NCBI RefSeq assembly: GCF_016745255.1 | Contig: NZ_JADOEQ010000021.1 | Span: 1-58,051, forward strand | Reading direction: 5' to 3' | DNA from: Enterococcus sp. BWR-S5 | GTDB taxonomy: Bacteria > Bacillota > Bacilli > Lactobacillales > Enterococcaceae | Length of the DNA stretch: 58,051 nucleotides | Part shown: positions 17,922 to 25,323 of the stretch, in pieces | How positions within the stretch are numbered: the stretch's first letter is position 1 | How the letters are laid out: every line of letters starts with the position of its first letter | The notes under the pieces: model-generated | Seen by the model: only the letters and a program-made list of their open reading frames with translations | Databases searched by the model: none | Told to the model about the DNA's origin: nothing | Translations under genes and position numbers: made by a program

Positions 17922-20537
17922 TTACACAGTTTCTTTTTTTCTTTTTAATAGAATAAAGCCAGCAGCTGCAGCAATTACGATTCCCATAATTGTTAGTGCA
18001 GCTTTTGCTTCTTCCCCTGTATTTGGGTAAGATCCTGAGCTAGTTCCTCCACTTGGGTTTGATACATTACTTGAGTGGCCTTTCCAGAAAACTGTTTGTC
18101 CGTAGTCGCCTTTTCCATCATGCTTACAATACAAATCTTCTTTTTCTTTGTCATTGTATGCTGCTTCATCGAAGTAGACATTTTCATTCTGAATAGTATT
18201 CGCTGGAATTACTGTTTTTACTAGCATTTTCCCGTTTTCGTCAATAACTACTTCACCATCGAATTCATCGTAGACGGTTCCTGTTCTCTCGCCTACTAAT
18301 TTAGTTACTAACCATTTTCCTTCTTCAAAGTTACTGCTAAACTCAATTTCATCATAAAATACGTTTTCGACTGTTGAATCAAATTCTTTCCCACCGCCGT
18401 TGACATACGCTTTAGTTCCCATGCTAGGAATAAGCTCTGTGTTATTCCAGTTGATTTCAATGTCTTCTTTATCCTTGATTTCAAAAATCATTACCGCTGT
18501 TTGTGTTTGAGACAATGTAAAGCCATCAGGGTATTTTACTTCTGTTGCACGGTATGTCCCAGCTTTCAACTTCAATTCGTTTGTTGTAGTTGTAGTAGTA
18601 AACACGAAGTTTACGTCTTTTGTGTTTTCACTGATTCCTTCAATATGAATTTCAGCACCAGGAACATTTAGAATTGCAGTTAGATCTAAATCATTTTTCT
18701 TGTTGAACGAAAGAACAGCTGTTTTCAGTTCATTCTTAAAGGTTCCAAGGTCGTATTCAGCAATTGCTACCTCATTTGATTCGTAAGGTACAGCGTATTC
18801 TACCGCTTCAAACTCACGGTAATTTTCTGGTTCGTTTTCTTCATCAAAAATGTAGAAGTTTTGTTCACCGTTTACGAATGGAACGTTGCTCTTTCCATTA
18901 CCTTCACTGTCAGTTAAGATAGAATCAAGGTACTCGCCAGCTGGAACCATAACTGTCTCTTGGTCGGGTGCAGTTGTGTCATTTACATTTTTGTTAGTGA
19001 ACTCAAGTCCTTCTGCGGGTACCTCTTCATAAACAGGGGTACCTTCTTCTGTTGTCTTTTCAGCATTGAAAATTTCTTTTGTTTTGTTAAATGTAATAAC
19101 CGCGTTTTGCTGGTTGTTACGTTGAGTAATTTTTGTCAGTTCTCCACCTACAATTTGACCAGTAATCGGAGTTCTGTTGATAGTGTATCCAGCAGGTACA
19201 TCAGTTTCTACTAAAGAATAATCTGAACCGTGAATGTAGTCATTTGAAATTGGTGCCCAACCATCTTCACCAGTTGTAAAGGACACTTTTTCTCCACCGA
19301 TCGTTCCTTCAAACGTAGTGTTTGGAACCATGTTTCCAGTTTGGTTGTCTTGTTTTCCGATTTGCAATTGACCTACACCAATAATTTTTACTTTATAGGT
19401 TACTACTCCTTTGTAGCTTGTTGGATCACTCCAAATTGCTAGTTTTTGAGTGGCACTAGCGTACTGTGCTTCTGTTGCACCTTCACCGATACCAATGTCT
19501 CCTCCAGGATTAACCGGTGGTGTACCAGCCCTAGGAGAAATAAGAGAATCAGCCAAAATACCTTTTGCTGTAACTGTTACTTCTACGTTGTTTAATGCTT
19601 TTAAATCAGCATTTTCATCTAATGTCAGTTCGAATTGACCATTTTTGATTGTAGCTGAAACTCCAGCCTGGTCTACTACGACCGCAGGGTTTGTTAAACG
19701 GCTCAATACAGAAGAGCTTTCAGATCTTACGATTTCACCTTTCTTCAACTCTTGAATAGGTGTTTGAGTCAAATCTTCTTTTAAAGATTTTTTATCTCTT
19801 TCAGCCACCATTGCATTTGCTGTTCTCACAGCCCAATCATCTTGGCTCAAGTGACCACTGATATCAGCATTTAAAGCCGACGGCTTCCACTGCTTCAAGA
19901 TATTTGCAATTTCCGCAGCACTCAATAAATCAAAGTTCCGATTATCAGGAATGTTGTTCGTCGCCAAGCTGTTTCCGGCTACTTGTTGAATGTATCCCCA
20001 CACTGCAGCTTGCATGTACGCATAGTTTGATAAATTTACAGGATTGTCATATCTTTTCCCAACAGATTCTGCTCCATAACCAAAATGATAGAGATAGGCT
20101 AACTGCTGATCAAGCTGCTTAGATAAGCCAATGTCCGTTGGTTGGGAGTAAATAGTAGCTGTTTCTCCTTGAGTGTTGGTTTTACCAGCTTCTAAACAGG
20201 TCCATAAATTCCCTTGCACTTCGTCTGGTACAGTAAGTCCAGATTGCATAATGCTCTGGGGTACGATTCCATGTCCTGAGTAATACCCTAGTGGCCCACT
20301 TGTGTTAGTGAGTTGCCATTCTGCCACGAAATACTGCCCAACAAGTCCACGGCTTGAATCAAGCAAATAATTCTGTGGTACAGTTGCTTCAATGTTTGCA
20401 GGTGTAACAGGAGATTCATTTTCAGCTGCTTCGACTACCATAGAACCTACATTTATTAAACTAGACGATAGCATAATGCCTAAAGTAGCTAAAGTTTTAC
20501 TTTTCTTAAATAACTTTTTCAATCTATTAGATTTCAT
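17922..20537 (-). CDS. Sortase-anchored surface adhesin with thioester domain
   Basis: 871 residues. Signal peptide (about 1-38). A TQXA/thioester-type domain spans about 50-235: the cysteine in WTCLEAGKT and the glutamine in YMQAAVWGY are the likely thioester pair. A middle region follows, then several CnaB/SpaA-like beta domains (each with GTY.A.E or G.Y...E motifs). The YPNTG sorting signal at the C-terminus is followed by a membrane helix and KRKKE. Thioester adhesins bind host or cell-surface partners covalently; here it may join donor to recipient. Its start overlaps the stop of a 28-codon ORF (ATGA). Confidence 0.88.
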   Translation of the reverse strand: MKSNRLKKLFKKSKTLATLGIMLSSSLINVGSMVVEAAENESPVTPANIEATVPQNYLLDSSRGLVGQYFVAEWQLTNTSGPLGYYSGHGIVPQSIMQSGLTVPDEVQGNLWTCLEAGKTNTQGETATIYSQPTDIGLSKQLDQQLAYLYHFGYGAESVGKRYDNPVNLSNYAYMQAAVWGYIQQVAGNSLATNNIPDNRNFDLLSAAEIANILKQWKPSALNADISGHLSQDDWAVRTANAMVAERDKKSLKEDLTQTPIQELKKGEIVRSESSSVLSRLTNPAVVVDQAGVSATIKNGQFELTLDENADLKALNNVEVTVTAKGILADSLISPRAGTPPVNPGGDIGIGEGATEAQYASATQKLAIWSDPTSYKGVVTYKVKIIGVGQLQIGKQDNQTGNMVPNTTFEGTIGGEKVSFTTGEDGWAPISNDYIHGSDYSLVETDVPAGYTINRTPITGQIVGGELTKITQRNNQQNAVITFNKTKEIFNAEKTTEEGTPVYEEVPAEGLEFTNKNVNDTTAPDQETVMVPAGEYLDSILTDSEGNGKSNVPFVNGEQNFYIFDEENEPENYREFEAVEYAVPYESNEVAIAEYDLGTFKNELKTAVLSFNKKNDLDLTAILNVPGAEIHIEGISENTKDVNFVFTTTTTTNELKLKAGTYRATEVKYPDGFTLSQTQTAVMIFEIKDKEDIEINWNNTELIPSMGTKAYVNGGGKEFDSTVENVFYDEIEFSSNFEEGKWLVTKLVGERTGTVYDEFDGEVVIDENGKMLVKTVIPANTIQNENVYFDEAAYNDKEKEDLYCKHDGKGDYGQTVFWKGHSSNVSNPSGGTSSGSYPNTGEEAKAALTIMGIVIAAAAGFILLKRKKETV

Positions 20538-20620
20538 TCTTTTTCTCTCTCTTTCTGTTTTTTGTTTTTTTGAGATCCCATTCTACTGGTTGAGGTTGGC
20601 GCTCTAGGTTGATTTGTCAT
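20534..20620 (-). CDS. Small basic ORF coupled to adhesin gene (28 aa)
   Basis: 28 codons (MTNQPRAPTSTSRMGSQKNK and eight more charged residues). AAGGA lies ten bases upstream of the ATG, and the TGA stop overlaps the ATG of the adhesin as ATGA. The overlap and RBS suggest it is translated and helps start the adhesin. It has no membrane segment and no known family. Confidence 0.5.
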   Translation of the reverse strand: MTNQPRAPTSTSRMGSQKNKKQKEREKE

Positions 20621-20648
20621 TACTTTTCATTCCTTTCTGGTAAAAACA

Positions 20649-20683
20649 AAGGGAGAAGAACAATGTAAATGTTCTTCTCCCTT
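20649..20683 (-). terminator. Terminator after first surface-protein gene
   Basis: A 14-bp perfect stem (20649-20662 with 20670-20683), 8 bp past the stop of the 491-residue gene; on the minus strand the stem is followed by TGTTTTTACC. Confidence 0.75.
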
Positions 20684-20690
20684 ATTGTGC

Positions 20691-22166
20691 TTAATAATTT
20701 AAGCTGTATGTCCATTTATAAGTTCCATCTGATTGAATGGCACCCCAGTGACTTGCAGAAGTAGCATTATCATCTGCCAGAAGTGCTGCATTTTTGGCTG
20801 CTATACAAGCTGCTTCGGAATCAAACCAAACACCAGAGTTTCCTGGAGACGGCTGTTGAATGACTGGGGGTTGTGGTGTTTCAGTTCCACTGCCACCAGT
20901 TCCGCCTGATCCTGTTCCTGATCCGCCACCTGTACTTCCTCCGGCAGATCCACCTCCAGTAGCGCCTGATCCACCCGATCCTGCTCCGTAGTCCGGAGTG
21001 TAGCTGTTGTTGCCTGCATTTCCTGTATTTGTGTCATTTCCAGCAGTGTAGTCATTTGTTGGATTGTATGACTCTGGATTTCCACCAGCTTCTGTAGGTT
21101 GATCTACCTGGTTATCTGAATTACTTTGGTTGTTGTCTTCTGCAGAAGCTTCTCCAGTCGCGGTTTCTTTTTCTTTTGATTCTTGTTCTGCCTTTTTCTT
21201 GTCAATTTCAGTTTTAACCTTCGTAAGTTGATCCGATAAATCTTTTTTCAATTTTGAATCTTTGTGTAGTGAATCTACGGCTTTTTTCGCTTCGTCATAA
21301 AGCTTGGTGTCTGTACTGATCACTTTTTCCTTGTACACTTTCAAAACCTTCTCTTTAGCTGTTGAAACCTGTTCTGCTTGCTTAACAGCTTGGTTTGCTA
21401 AATCGGTCATGTTTTTGTACCAAAAATTTTCAGAAGCCGCTGTTTTCATTTGTTCTGGGTGTAGTTCAATGTATTCCAAGTAACTGTACTCACCTTCCAG
21501 GTTTTCCAGTCGCATGTTGTAATACTTGTCTGCTTGGTCTTGATCTTCAATCGCTGCAATCATGTTACTAATATGTTTGCCTTCTTTAGCAGTAAAAGTT
21601 GCTGAGAAATTTCCTTCTTTTACATTTGGATCATTTTTTAGCTGTTCAACAATCTTGTCGATATCTTCTTTTTTGACATCATCTTTAATAGAAATAGATT
21701 TTTGAACTTTAGTTCCTGAAATAACTGATTCACCATCTTTAGTGTTGTAGACTGCATTTAAGTCTCTTTGCAGTTCGTATTTGTAAGTAATTTCTTCAAT
21801 CATTTTGGTTCGGAACGTTTCCTGCAGCTTAGTGTTCTCATGCTCATTTTCAAATTTGGTTCCTTTGATCACGCTAGAAATTGAAGCTTTCTTGTCATAG
21901 TTTTGAATTTTTTCTACCACTTCGCTATCCACTGAACTTTGAAGTGCTGATAATTGTTCAGAATCAAAGTAACCACTCAATTCTTTGAGATCGTCCTCAA
22001 TTGTTTGCTCGGTTTTCTTTATTTCTTCTGTTGTTTTCTTTTCAGCAGCTGCAGCCTTACTTTGTTCACTCAGGTACCAACCAGCGCCGGCTAATACACC
22101 AACTGATAATGTGACTACCCCACCAATCATGATATTTTTGTTTTTATTCATTTTCTTCTCTTCCAT
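20691..22166 (-). CDS. Membrane-anchored surface protein with coiled coil and Gly-rich region
   Basis: 491 residues. A short basic N-terminus and one transmembrane helix (about 10-30, IMIGGVVTLSVGVLAGAGWYL) leave the rest outside. A long Lys/Glu-rich helical region covers about 35-330. A Gly/Ser/Thr-rich low-complexity stretch follows (about 370-440), and a compact C-terminal segment (DSEAACIAAKNAALLADDN) resembles small secreted-protein tail domains. No sorting motif. RBS AGGAGGG. It heads the surface-protein block of the transfer operon and probably works at the cell surface; no family is certain. Confidence 0.7.
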   Translation of the reverse strand: MEEKKMNKNKNIMIGGVVTLSVGVLAGAGWYLSEQSKAAAAEKKTTEEIKKTEQTIEDDLKELSGYFDSEQLSALQSSVDSEVVEKIQNYDKKASISSVIKGTKFENEHENTKLQETFRTKMIEEITYKYELQRDLNAVYNTKDGESVISGTKVQKSISIKDDVKKEDIDKIVEQLKNDPNVKEGNFSATFTAKEGKHISNMIAAIEDQDQADKYYNMRLENLEGEYSYLEYIELHPEQMKTAASENFWYKNMTDLANQAVKQAEQVSTAKEKVLKVYKEKVISTDTKLYDEAKKAVDSLHKDSKLKKDLSDQLTKVKTEIDKKKAEQESKEKETATGEASAEDNNQSNSDNQVDQPTEAGGNPESYNPTNDYTAGNDTNTGNAGNNSYTPDYGAGSGGSGATGGGSAGGSTGGGSGTGSGGTGGSGTETPQPPVIQQPSPGNSGVWFDSEAACIAAKNAALLADDNATSASHWGAIQSDGTYKWTYSLNY

Positions 22167-22254
22167 TCTTTTCCCTCCTGCTTAGGTAAAATGATAATTC
22201 ATTAAAATTATTTTACCACGGCAAACCGAAAAATACAAACGGAATACCGAATAA

Positions 22255-22425
22255 TTATTTTTCGTTATTAATAATTAGTTTATACATTTTCATGTTGTAA
22301 ATAAACCCTATGATAAGAATAATTGTACTAAGCAGCCAAAATGTTTCAAATGAAAGTAGTAGTAAAAACATGCTAACTCCAATAGAACCATAGCTGATCC
22401 TATGTTTGATTACTAGCTTTTTCAA
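22255..22425 (-). CDS. Small membrane protein (56 aa), TTG start
   Basis: 56 codons beginning TTGAAAAAGCTAG, with AAGGAG eight to nine bases upstream. One long hydrophobic region (about 14-45) is flanked by basic ends (KKLVIKHR and KMYKLIINNEK). It lies 89 bp upstream of the surface-protein gene in the same direction. No family is recognised; it may be a small membrane regulator or toxin-like peptide. Confidence 0.6.
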   Translation of the reverse strand: MKKLVIKHRISYGSIGVSMFLLLLSFETFWLLSTIILIIGFIYNMKMYKLIINNEK

Positions 22426-22720
22426 TTAATCGATCTCCTTGTCAATAAAGGCTCCCTTTACTCATTAGTGAATTCACTTTTAGGAATCAAAGTGTACCAG
22501 GCTTATTTTAGGGAATAAGCACCCATTTATGACTTTCCCTTCTTCCCTAAAAAGGTAATTGTCTCTGCCTTTCCTCTTGGGTATCATCAGGCCGACAGAA
22601 GCTCTAATGAATTACGAATTTTTTTATCCCTTATTCGGTTTTCAAAGATCCAGTGTTTTGGTTTTTGGTTTTTGCAGGGAATCTTCACTAATCAATAAAA
22701 AGAGCCTTTTTCTTTATTTA
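22426..22720 (-). promoter_or_regulatory. Untranslated spacer of transfer-operon leader
   Basis: 295 bp without a convincing gene on either strand. On the minus strand it holds a hairpin with AAAAAGGCTCTTTTT near the right edge and one built on GCTTATT..AATAAGC at about 22505-22530. Both could shape a leader transcript. No promoter matching the consensus is clear. Confidence 0.35.
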
Positions 22721-23062
22721 CTAGCCGATTTTTTTCTTAGCATGTAATGGCCGACGATACTTCAATCGTTGTACACTTTCATACTTGGCTAACCTCTCTG
22801 CAAAAATGGAGTATTCCTTAACTACAGTTTTAATATCATTGTAAAGTTCAGAAATACTTTTGATCTCCGGTGTTTTATTTCCTTCGTAGACTCTTTCAAT
22901 AAAAGTCCCATCACCTCTGTTACACCAAACTCTCTTGTCATATGTTTTGACAGTTATTGCTTCTTTAGAGATATCCAGCGCGGTACAAATACCAGTGATT
23001 TGTACTGCCGCCTTCCGATTGCTGCGTGTTGCTTTTTTATTTTTTGCTTCCAAACTCCTCAC
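22721..23062 (-). CDS. Hypothetical basic protein at head of transfer operon
   Basis: 113 residues, strongly basic at both ends, with no membrane segment. The start is a GTG preceded by AAAGAAAGG. It is the first sizeable gene reached by leftward transcripts from the Rgg/peptide control region and could be a nucleic-acid-binding regulator by charge. No family is recognised. Confidence 0.55.
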   Translation of the reverse strand: MRSLEAKNKKATRSNRKAAVQITGICTALDISKEAITVKTYDKRVWCNRGDGTFIERVYEGNKTPEIKSISELYNDIKTVVKEYSIFAERLAKYESVQRLKYRRPLHAKKKIG

Positions 23063-23287
23063 CCTTTCTTTAAGATTGACAAGTTAACGGATAACAAAAA
23101 AAGAAGGGCACACATGAACTGTGTACCCTCCCAAATTTGTCGCAACTTAAGCACTCCAAGAGACAATTATATACAAAAAAAACTGTTACAAAAGCACACA
23201 CCTTTTAGACAAAGTTATTCGATCAAACCGACCAACTTTCCTAAAAAAATGGCATGACCCCTCCTGTTACTTTTACAGAATTTCTGT

Positions 23288-23440
23288 TATAATTATCCGT
23301 GTTGTACATTTGTTACAACAAAAATGAGCCGAGATCAGTTCATAGGGTTATACTATGAATTGCTCAACCTGATTTTCCGCTGACTGTAAAAAGAGTTGGC
23401 GCTCCTTTTACACGAGGGATTTCAGGTCTGGCTCTATTTT
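23288..23440 (+). ncRNA. Candidate structured RNA opposite transfer-operon leader
   Basis: An extended -10 element (TGTTATAAT, 23285-23293) points rightward. About 30 bases on, GAGCC (23326-23330) can pair with GGCTC (23430-23434), enclosing two hairpins: TTCATAG/CTATGAA (23339-23345 with 23353-23359) and GTAAAAAGAG/CTCCTTTTAC (23386-23411). There is no reading frame. Read on the minus strand, the same closing helix is followed by ATTTTTGTTG, like an attenuator. It could therefore be an antisense RNA to the leftward leader, a leader attenuator, or both. Confidence 0.45.
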
Positions 23441-23816
23441 GTTATCCGCTAATCTCTCAATCTTAGCAGTTTTTATTTTGTGAATTATGTTTGTTAAAAA
23501 TAAATTTTTTACATACATAGCCTAGCACAAGAAATTGAACTTTGCAATTCATTTTCAGTTAAACCTTTTTCAACCTTTAGTAATCAACAACAAAATTTCT
23601 TTAAAAAACTGACTTTTCTCAAGCAGTTCATGCACTTTCTGTTAAGTAATTTTCATCTAAAGTTGAAAAATTTGTTAAACATTAGATAACACTGTTTACT
23701 TCAAATTTACTGCGTTAAAAATAATTAGTTGTAGTATAATAAGACATAGCTTTTTTGAATACTCTTCAACTCTATTTCTTAATTATTAAATTCAGTATTT
23801 GAAGTAACTGTCGCTT

Positions 23817-23879
23817 TTATCCACCTACTACTTGTACTCTTGGTTGGATTTCCAACAGAATCAACATAAGTTCAACCAT
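23817..23879 (-). CDS. Candidate signalling peptide (20 aa, ends VVGG)
   Basis: The frame encodes MVELMLILLEIQPRVQVVGG, with a good RBS (AAAGGAG, nine bases upstream). It starts 194 bp from, and divergent to, the Rgg-type regulator gene. Short hydrophobic peptides (SHP) of Rgg systems are 20-30 residues, lie beside rgg and end in motifs such as IIVGG. The hydrophobic first half and the VVGG end fit; the lack of basic residues at the start is unusual. It heads the leftward transcript that leads into the transfer operon, the place occupied by prgQ in pCF10. Confidence 0.55.
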   Translation of the reverse strand: MVELMLILLEIQPRVQVVGG

Positions 23880-23961
23880 TAAAATCAACTCCTTTCTTTC
23901 GATACTCTAATTTTAACAAATTGGTAGAATAACAGCATCAATTTTTTGAGTTTGTAAAAAT

Positions 23962-24009
23962 TTAGAACATTTCGGAATTTTTAGTGATCTTTGTAACAGT
24001 ATTAGAACA
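23962..24009. promoter_or_regulatory. Direct repeats between peptide gene and regulator gene
   Basis: TTAGAACA occurs at 23962-23969 and again at 24002-24009, 40 bp apart (about four helical turns), in the divergent control region. This spacing on one face of the helix fits binding by a dimeric or tetrameric regulator such as the neighbouring Rgg-type protein. It is inferred from position only. Confidence 0.35.
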
Positions 24010-24072
24010 AAAAAATGTCTTTTTCTACAAATTTTTATTTCGAAACAAAATAAAATAACAAGGAGTATTAAA

Positions 24073-24981
24073 ATGAACAAGCCTGGAGATATTCTAAAAA
24101 AATTTCGTTTACTTAGAAATTTTAATCAAACCGTTCTTTCTAAAGGAATAATTTCAAGACCTGCGTACTCTAAAATCGAAAATAACTGGCAAGAACCAAA
24201 TTATGAAATTTTGACAGCATTACTAGCTAGACTCAATTACGAAATCACTGATTTTTGGAGAGAGCTAAATAGAGACAATGTAGTAGATCAGTGTTACAAG
24301 CTTTTTCTAAAAGGACTTGAAGGTGACTTAACGGAACAAGAGGCGAGAAACTTGATACAAGTATTAGAAGATTCTAAATTCCTAAGCAATCGACACTATC
24401 ATCTGTATGGTATGACCAAATCTTACCTTCACAATTCTTTTCCTAGTATCATTTCTTCGCTAGAAGATTCTGATAAAGAATATTTTAGAACTTACATAAA
24501 TTCTTTAAAAAATAGCTACAGCTTGTATGACTTGAAGATAATTGGAGACTTTGCTACTCATGTCTTACCTTATTCAGAGATCAAGAAGCTTTACAACCGC
24601 TTACCAGAATTTAGTCCCTATGATTATGCTGAGGACACTCAACTCTATAGAACTCAGATACATAAAATCTACAATAATATATGTGATATTGCTGTGTTAG
24701 AAAATGATTTGGAACTAGCAAGCGAGCTTTTAGTGAAACATAAAAAGTTTGCAAAAGTCCACTCTGATCTTAGGTATTTACTATACATTCAGATCAACGA
24801 AGCTATGATTCTATTTAAAAAGTCAGGAAATATCTGTGACTTAGATAAGTTAAAAGAGGTTGCAAAAATCTTTAATCAGATTGGAGACATAAAAACTTCC
24901 GAAGCTGTTTTGTATCAGTATAATTCTTATGTCGGTGAAGATACTTATAAACCTGATTCAGCAATCACACACGATTTTTAG
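24073..24981 (+). CDS. Rgg/PrgX-type transcriptional regulator
   Basis: 302 residues: an N-terminal XRE helix-turn-helix (about 5-60; ISRPAYSKIENNWQEPN is the recognition-helix region) and a C-terminal all-helical repeat domain of the kind that binds short peptides in the Rgg/RRNPP family. RBS AAGGAG, seven to eight bases before the ATG. It is the only rightward gene between 0 and 25 kb and faces the leftward transfer operon with a peptide gene between, so it probably controls conjugation in response to a peptide. Family confidence is good; regulatory targets are inferred. Confidence 0.85.
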   Translation: MNKPGDILKKFRLLRNFNQTVLSKGIISRPAYSKIENNWQEPNYEILTALLARLNYEITDFWRELNRDNVVDQCYKLFLKGLEGDLTEQEARNLIQVLEDSKFLSNRHYHLYGMTKSYLHNSFPSIISSLEDSDKEYFRTYINSLKNSYSLYDLKIIGDFATHVLPYSEIKKLYNRLPEFSPYDYAEDTQLYRTQIHKIYNNICDIAVLENDLELASELLVKHKKFAKVHSDLRYLLYIQINEAMILFKKSGNICDLDKLKEVAKIFNQIGDIKTSEAVLYQYNSYVGEDTYKPDSAITHDF

Positions 24982-25004
24982 GTTTTTTCCTGCTGTAATT
25001 TATT

Positions 25005-25148
25005 TTGTGCTATACTGTTAAAGGCAACTTGCCCCCAAAGGGGGTGTCGTTTGTGGATCAGTTAATCTCATTGGTTATCGCGCCTATTCTTGTAGGCTTA
25101 GTGGTAGCACTATTTTCTCACTGGTTAGAAGAGAAAGACGATAACTAA
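25005..25148 (+). CDS. fst: Fst-family type I toxin (par locus)
   Basis: A 31-codon frame starts with GTG at 25053 and ends at 25148. The product runs MDQLISLVIAPILVGLVVAL and continues FSHWLEEKDDN. The VIAPI.VGL core, single membrane helix, aromatic residue and acidic tail are those of the Fst toxin of pAD1, a membrane peptide that kills plasmid-free cells. A -10 (TATACT near 25012) and a stem-loop (TTGCCCCCAAAGGGGG) precede it, as in RNAI of par loci. Confidence 0.9.
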   Translation: MCYTVKGNLPPKGVSFVDQLISLVIAPILVGLVVALFSHWLEEKDDN

Positions 25149-25192
25149 GCAAGTTGTCTCTAGCCCACACGCTCAACGTCGCTGAGTGAATA

Positions 25193-25244
25193 AAAAAAGC
25201 CAATTCCTGTATCTCTGACCAGATACATTAAGGAATTGGCTTTT
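25193..25244. terminator. Shared bidirectional terminator of par RNAI and RNAII
   Basis: A 12-13 bp stem (AAAGCCAATTCC with GGAATTGGCTTT) has A/T tracts on both sides. In par loci the toxin mRNA and the antisense RNA converge on one such terminator, which is also their first contact site. Confidence 0.8.
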
Positions 25245-25278
25245 GTGCCGTTGTTAACAGCTAATCTCATTGTCGCAA
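25193..25278 (-). ncRNA. RNAII antitoxin RNA of par locus
   Basis: A leftward -10 (TATACT on the minus strand, 25283-25288) would start a short RNA that runs into the shared terminator. The box AATCTCATTG occurs both in the toxin start region (25063-25072) and here (25262-25271). This is the direct-repeat arrangement by which RNAII pairs with the toxin mRNA and blocks its translation. Confidence 0.7.
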
Positions 25279-25323
25279 GGATAGTATAACACAAAAAGTC
25301 TGTAACGTCACATTCAATAGTTT

